From: an uncultured Bacilli bacterium
GTDB lineage: Bacteria; Bacillota_I; Bacilli_A; RF39; UBA660
Assembly (NCBI GenBank): GCA_944327425.1
Contig: CALVHJ010000065.1
Span: 1 to 7,540 of the forward strand
Length of the DNA: 7,540 bases
Direction: 5' to 3'
Below are positions 5,810 through 7,540 of the stretch, one piece after another. How positions within the stretch are numbered: the stretch's first letter is position 1; every line of letters begins with the position of its first letter. The position numbers and the translations under genes were made by a program. The notes under the pieces are model-generated. The model made no database searches and was not told where the DNA came from. It saw nothing but the letters and a program-made list of their open reading frames with translations.

Positions 5810-6498
5810 CTAGCACAATCATTTAAAACCAGAGGTATTTCATAAGTAATAATTTTTCCATCAGCATTTTCCCCTTTAAGTTCAATAGTTAGACTATCTT
5901 CCGTGTAATAAGCACAAGTACTATCATAATCATCAATATTAAATTCAACATTTTGTAAATATTCATTTAAAGTAACTTCTTCCCCTTCATAAGAACTTTT
6001 ACTAATAATTGTTTTGGTATTATCCACTTGTTCATATAGTACACACGAAATATTAGAATATTTATCTTCATCCATATTTAAACAATTAATACTAGAAATA
6101 TATATAGATGTTTTATTATCGTTATAAGCAATACTACCTAAAACATTAAAATCATCACATGAACTACTAACTGTCTTAAAAGTAAAATCATGATTATGAG
6201 TAAATTGATAAACTAAAAATAAACCAACAATTAATAAGAAAGATACCCCAATAATAACATAATTTCTAATATTCTTTTTCCTTTTGCTCTCACCTGCTAA
6301 CAACTCATTAATATCAACATTAAATTTATCACTTATCTCTTTTAAAATAGCAATATCGGGAATATTAAGTCCATTTTCCCATTTAGAAACAGCTTGATAA
6401 GTAACACCAAAAAGTAGAGCAAACTCTCTTTGCGTTAACTGATTATCTTTTCTAAGTTTTTTAATAAATTCACCAATTTTATTTTGATCCACAAACAT
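5794..6498 (-). CDS. membrane-bound XRE-family HTH protein
   Basis: This 234-residue protein has an N-terminal XRE/Cro-type helix-turn-helix (about 8-62; LTQREFALLFG then VTYQAVSKWENG), a basic patch KRKK (72-75), one membrane segment (about 80-98) and a C-terminal domain of about 135 residues. The topology should be DNA-binding domain inside and C-terminal domain outside. The outer part has five cysteines (about 114, 139, 152, 195, 228) and no family I recognise. Such proteins are common in Firmicutes as one-component membrane sensors. The ATG at 6498 gives the usual family N-terminus MFVDQNKIG; an in-frame TTG at 6501 is also possible, and AAGG lies just upstream of both. It has its own promoter, a possible autoregulatory dyad and a terminator. 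Targets are unknown; the surface-protein gene upstream and the ASST gene downstream are the nearest candidates. Confidence 0.88.
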   Translation of the reverse strand: MFVDQNKIGEFIKKLRKDNQLTQREFALLFGVTYQAVSKWENGLNIPDIAILKEISDKFNVDINELLAGESKRKKNIRNYVIIGVSFLLIVGLFLVYQFTHNHDFTFKTVSSSCDDFNVLGSIAYNDNKTSIYISSINCLNMDEDKYSNISCVLYEQVDNTKTIISKSSYEGEEVTLNEYLQNVEFNIDDYDSTCAYYTEDSLTIELKGENADGKIITYEIPLVLNDCASSTSS

Positions 6499-6503
6499 CA
6501 ATC

Positions 6504-6526
6504 CTTAATCAATATTACTAATTAAG
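6504..6526 (-). promoter_or_regulatory. dyad at the XRE-gene promoter, possible operator
   Basis: On the minus strand CTTAATTA and TGATTAAG form an inverted repeat (7 of 8 positions) around a 7-nt centre. It runs from the last bases of the -10 box to the ribosome site. The position is typical of an operator for autorepression by an XRE protein. Chance is possible because the sequence is AT-rich. Confidence 0.4.
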
Positions 6527-6553
6527 TATAACATATTTTTAAAGAAAGATAAA
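6525..6553 (-). promoter_or_regulatory. extended -10 promoter of the XRE gene
   Basis: TGTTATACT provides an extended -10 element (TG at 6533-6532, TATACT at 6530-6525). At 17 bp upstream is a weak -35 box TTTATC (6553-6548), as is usual for extended -10 promoters. The predicted start is near 6518, about 20 nt before the ATG at 6498. Confidence 0.6.
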
Positions 6554-6556
6554 TTA

Positions 6557-7540
6557 TTAAGTTGCAATGACAAATGGATTTGATGCTGTACCATTACCTG
6601 ATGATATGGTTACATCTGCTTTTAGATTGATGACAGGACGAACGCCGTATGAAAAATGAATATTATCTGAGCCACCCGCTGAAAGCTCACCACCATTTCT
6701 AACTTGATAGACTAAACATGCACTAAGATTGGTGTGTCCATATGGAGATATTGTCCAATAATAATCTCCTGTATAGAGGTAATAACCATAATTAGATGTA
6801 TATGATTCTCCTCCTGCATACATAACTTCATCCGCGGTGATGAGTCCTATCTTTGTTTGATATAAATCATTAATGTTGTTGCATTTGAAAGTTGGTGTTC
6901 CATTTCTTCTAATGTAAGCTCCATAATAAATATTTCTTCCAGTGGATGTCCATGTACTTGATGTATCACGATCATTGCAAAATCCGGAGTTAATACTAAT
7001 TTGACTATCATATTCATTCAAATTAGTACCATACCACTCCTCTAAATATTTTTTTATAGTGCTATCTATTCCACTATTTTGATTTGATGGTCTTTGACTA
7101 TTTAACGTATACTTGAATCCTACATATGCATTATTATCAAACGAGCTATTAAAAGCACTTGTTCCGATTTGTCTATCTTCTGAAGATTCACCATTAGTAT
7201 GAGCACTTCTTCCATCATAGATTACTCTTATTGAGCCATCGCCATTAATTCTTACAATTCTCCAATAGTATCCAGCAAAATATACATAGTTATCAGTTGG
7301 CGCTCCCGCAAAATAATATACTTCGCCGTCATTATCATATTGACTACTGTCTGCTGATTTATATATAGTCCCGATTGTAGTATTGGTTACAGTCGTACTA
7401 AAATCTGTTCTTGTTAAGACAGTTGGATAATATGATAATAATGTGTCTTTTATTAATTCTACTTCTTCAAAATATAATGTGCATTTAGTGCCTCTGGTTG
7501 TGTAGGGACTAATACTGAAAGCTTTTGTTTCGCTGTCATA
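6557..7540 (-). CDS. C-terminal part of a large surface-type protein (partial)
   Basis: The reading frame is open from the TAA at 6557 to the window edge, giving 327 residues with no start. The TTG at 7021 is internal, because the frame above it reads sensibly (STIKKYLEEWYGTNL runs into it). Visible landmarks include YYWRIVRINGDGSIRVIYDG (about 91-110), IGTSAFNSSFDNNAYVG (about 125-141), IGLITADEVMYAGG and, near the end, SYGVRPVINLK. These resemble repeat-rich, prepilin-like or DUF6273-type proteins of RF39 and related Bacilli, whose end region looks like a C-type-lectin or formylglycine-generating-enzyme fold. The function is unknown. The sequence is rich in Gly, Ser, Thr, Tyr and Asn and low in Lys, which fits an extracellular protein. 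Codons ending in G or C are more frequent than in the neighbours. No good terminator follows in the 55 nt before the XRE gene. Family assignment is from memory of motifs. Confidence 0.75.
   Translation of the reverse strand, partial: YDSETKAFSISPYTTRGTKCTLYFEEVELIKDTLLSYYPTVLTRTDFSTTVTNTTIGTIYKSADSSQYDNDGEVYYFAGAPTDNYVYFAGYYWRIVRINGDGSIRVIYDGRSAHTNGESSEDRQIGTSAFNSSFDNNAYVGFKYTLNSQRPSNQNSGIDSTIKKYLEEWYGTNLNEYDSQISINSGFCNDRDTSSTWTSTGRNIYYGAYIRRNGTPTFKCNNINDLYQTKIGLITADEVMYAGGESYTSNYGYYLYTGDYYWTISPYGHTNLSACLVYQVRNGGELSAGGSDNIHFSYGVRPVINLKADVTISSGNGTASNPFVIAT

Noticed and set aside
6557..7021. A stand-alone 154-residue gene beginning at TTG 7021
   Set aside because: The same frame stays open upstream to 7540 with family-like sequence and no stop, so this is only the tail of a larger partial gene. 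No ribosome site precedes the TTG at a proper distance.
1..7540. CRISPR arrays, tRNA/rRNA genes, insertion sequences and att sites
   Set aside because: No spaced direct repeats, cloverleaf-like sequence, transposase frame or flanking repeats were seen, and coding genes fill nearly all of the window.

Overview
The window looks like a piece of a very AT-rich Firmicutes genome, most likely a gut-type uncultured Bacilli lineage (RF39/Erysipelotrichales-like). This rests on the strong A/T bias, good Shine-Dalgarno sequences, Bacillus-like promoters and short U-tailed terminators. TGA is used as a real stop (MerR gene, XRE gene), so the mycoplasma code does not apply. All nine genes lie on the minus strand, so transcription runs from high to low coordinates. 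I saw no tRNA, rRNA, CRISPR array or insertion sequence, and no stretch over 300 bases lacks a gene. All positions and motif counts were made by eye.

Layout in transcription order. (1) 7540-6557: the C-terminal 327 residues of a large surface-type protein whose start lies outside the window. (2) 6498-5794: an XRE-type DNA-binding protein with one membrane segment and a cysteine-containing outer domain, with its own extended -10 promoter and a strong terminator. (3) 5723-3777: a membrane-anchored arylsulfate sulfotransferase (ASST) that keeps the catalytic histidines and arginine, with its own terminator. (4) 3695-1946: a tightly coupled operon of a MerR regulator (AdhR/NmlR type), a flavodoxin and a DUF362 protein, ending in a terminator. 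(5) 1847-1281: an unrecognised soluble protein with its own promoter and terminator. (6) 1218-17: a second unit with a DUF4405 cytochrome-b-like membrane protein and a membrane-anchored cyclophilin-like protein.

The main result is that units 4 and 6 appear to form one regulon. Both start from a promoter with a TTGACT -35 box, a 19-bp spacer and a TATTAT/TATAAT -10 box. Both carry an almost identical 7-4-7 dyad (CTTAGAG-N4-CTTTAAG/A) inside the spacer. This is the architecture of MerR-activated promoters, and the dyad closely resembles the operator I recall for Bacillus subtilis AdhR, a carbonyl-electrophile sensor. The MerR protein has the single cysteine of that subfamily at the equivalent position. 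The likely picture is an electrophile- or thiol-stress-induced redox module: flavodoxin and DUF362 protein in the cytoplasm, a haem-type membrane protein, and a cyclophilin-like domain outside the membrane. The function is inferred; the shared promoter architecture is visible directly.
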